From an uncultured Polaribacter sp. (GTDB lineage Bacteria > Bacteroidota > Bacteroidia > Flavobacteriales > Flavobacteriaceae): 64,000 bases of DNA. The stretch lies in contig CALKEB010000046.1 of NCBI GenBank assembly GCA_938084845.1, forward strand, positions 1-64,000. The letters run 5' to 3'. Positions 63,330 through 64,000 of the stretch are shown here, one piece after another. The position numbers and the translations under genes were made by a program. Position 1 is the stretch's first letter; each line of letters starts with the position of its first letter. A model generated the notes under the pieces. The model did no database searches, was not told the DNA's origin, and saw nothing but the letters and a program-made list of their open reading frames with translations.

Positions 63330-64000
63330 ATGAAAAGCTTTACAAAAAAAATAATAATAATTTTAGGGCTCGTATTTACATTCTCATGCGAGGATTACTT
63401 AGATGTAACACCTGATGCACTTATAACCGAAGAAGATGTGTTTTCTACTTTTAAGAACGCACAGGGATTTGTAGAAGAAATGTATGCATTAGTGGTTTCT
63501 TACGAACAACAAGGACATACCTTTCAAGATTTTCTTTTAGGTGATGATGGATTTGTTGATAGACCTACAAAAGCTAGTGGGGATATTGACGCAGGAAGAT
63601 TTAATGATGTTATTAGAGATAATTTTGTTTACTTAAATAACCATTATAATTCTATTTATGGATCTACAGGAAATAATTCCGCAAATGTTGAAAACAATAA
63701 CTCTTTTAATAAACAAAGACCAGGAGTATATGATGGTAGCTTGCGCGGTATACGTAAAGCTAATATTGTTATTAAAAATGTAGAAGAATTAGATTTAATG
63801 GTAAATGCAACACAAGCAGAGAAAGATGTAATTCTTGGTCAAGCCTACTTTTTTAGAGCGTTTTTTCATAACGAAATTATGAAATTTTGGGGGCGTTACC
63901 CATATGTTGATGCCGTTTTAACAGACGATTTTGAATTACAACGCCCAGAAACTTACAAGGAAGTTGCCTTAAGAGCTAACGATGATTATCAAAGAGCTGT
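63330..64000 (+). CDS. SusD/RagB-like glycan-binding lipoprotein (cut by window end)
   Basis: This frame is missing from the ORF track because it has no stop before the end of the window. The ATG at 63330 opens a lipoprotein signal with Cys20 ('VFTFSC-EDYLDVTPD'), the classical SusD start. At least 223 residues are present; the part with 'LGQAYFFRAFFHNEIMKFWGRYPYVD' is a hallmark of the SusD TPR-like scaffold. It lies 10 nt downstream of susC and forms the surface lid of that transporter. About half of the usual 500-600 residues are visible. Confidence 0.93.
   Translation, partial: MKSFTKKIIIILGLVFTFSCEDYLDVTPDALITEEDVFSTFKNAQGFVEEMYALVVSYEQQGHTFQDFLLGDDGFVDRPTKASGDIDAGRFNDVIRDNFVYLNNHYNSIYGSTGNNSANVENNNSFNKQRPGVYDGSLRGIRKANIVIKNVEELDLMVNATQAEKDVILGQAYFFRAFFHNEIMKFWGRYPYVDAVLTDDFELQRPETYKEVALRANDDYQRA

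Noticed and set aside
1-64000. Search for insertion sequences, integrases, phage genes, toxin-antitoxin pairs, CRISPR arrays and restriction systems
   Set aside because: None was seen; gene order and composition look like stable chromosome, with only the right-hand uronate/PUL region as plausible accessory DNA.

Overview
The window is a contiguous chromosomal stretch of an AT-rich marine-type member of the Flavobacteriaceae (Bacteroidota). The evidence is an alternative complex III operon joined to an aa3-type oxidase, a SusC/SusD pair, promoters of the TTTG-N19-TAnnTTTG type, near absence of Shine-Dalgarno sequences, flavobacterial gene families (DUF2452, DUF5916, DUF4861, ligase-associated repair genes), and lipoproteins with Bacteroidota-style lipoboxes. 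No insertion sequence, prophage, CRISPR array or rRNA operon is visible. The only RNA gene found is a tRNA-Cys.

Layout. 1-4.5 kb: a small outer-membrane barrel protein, a leftward group (zinc ribbon, VOC protein, DUF2452 protein, folB, tRNA-Cys) and glnS. 4.6-10.3 kb: a DUF5916 outer-membrane protein, then the ribosomal genes rplM-rpsI and rpsB-tsf with clear promoters and terminator. 10.3-15 kb: a leftward run ruvB - SulP transporter - CstB-like persulfide dioxygenase/rhodanese - rhodanese lipoprotein, which looks like a sulfane-sulfur oxidation and anion export module. 15-26.5 kb: one long leftward respiratory operon actA-B-C-D-E-F followed by cytochrome oxidase subunits II and I, so quinol oxidation and oxygen reduction are encoded together. 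26.6-28.7 kb: a SPOR-domain protein and a GapN-like dehydrogenase. 28.8-37 kb: branched-chain amino acid genes in transcription order leuA-leuB-ilvD-ilvB-ilvN-ilvC; leuC and leuD are not in the window. 37-43.6 kb: a helical protein of unknown function, then thrA-thrB-thrC preceded by a probable threonine leader peptide. 43.6-49.5 kb: a four-gene DNA-repair cluster (exonuclease, ATP-dependent ligase, Lhr-like helicase, PdeM phosphoesterase) with a possible small membrane protein at its end.

49.8-64 kb is a uronate catabolism locus at the edge of a polysaccharide utilisation locus: an SDR fructuronate reductase candidate, uxuA, kduI, kduD, a DUF4861 lipoprotein, a three-gene TRAP transporter, a Gfo/Idh/MocA oxidoreductase, uxaC, susC and a susD cut by the window end. 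UxaC, the SDR and UxuA would take glucuronate to 2-keto-3-deoxygluconate; KduI and KduD would take the unsaturated-uronate product to the same compound. The TRAP system would move monomers across the inner membrane and SusCD oligomers across the outer membrane. An identical 13-bp motif lies upstream of both the catabolic operon and susC, each time at the same distance from a promoter-like -7 box, so the two units are probably co-regulated.

The best candidates for new biology are the threonine leader region, the shared uronate operator, the DUF4861 protein in this context, and the leader structures of rpsB and gapN. I see no wholly unknown multi-gene system; most operons belong to recognised families.
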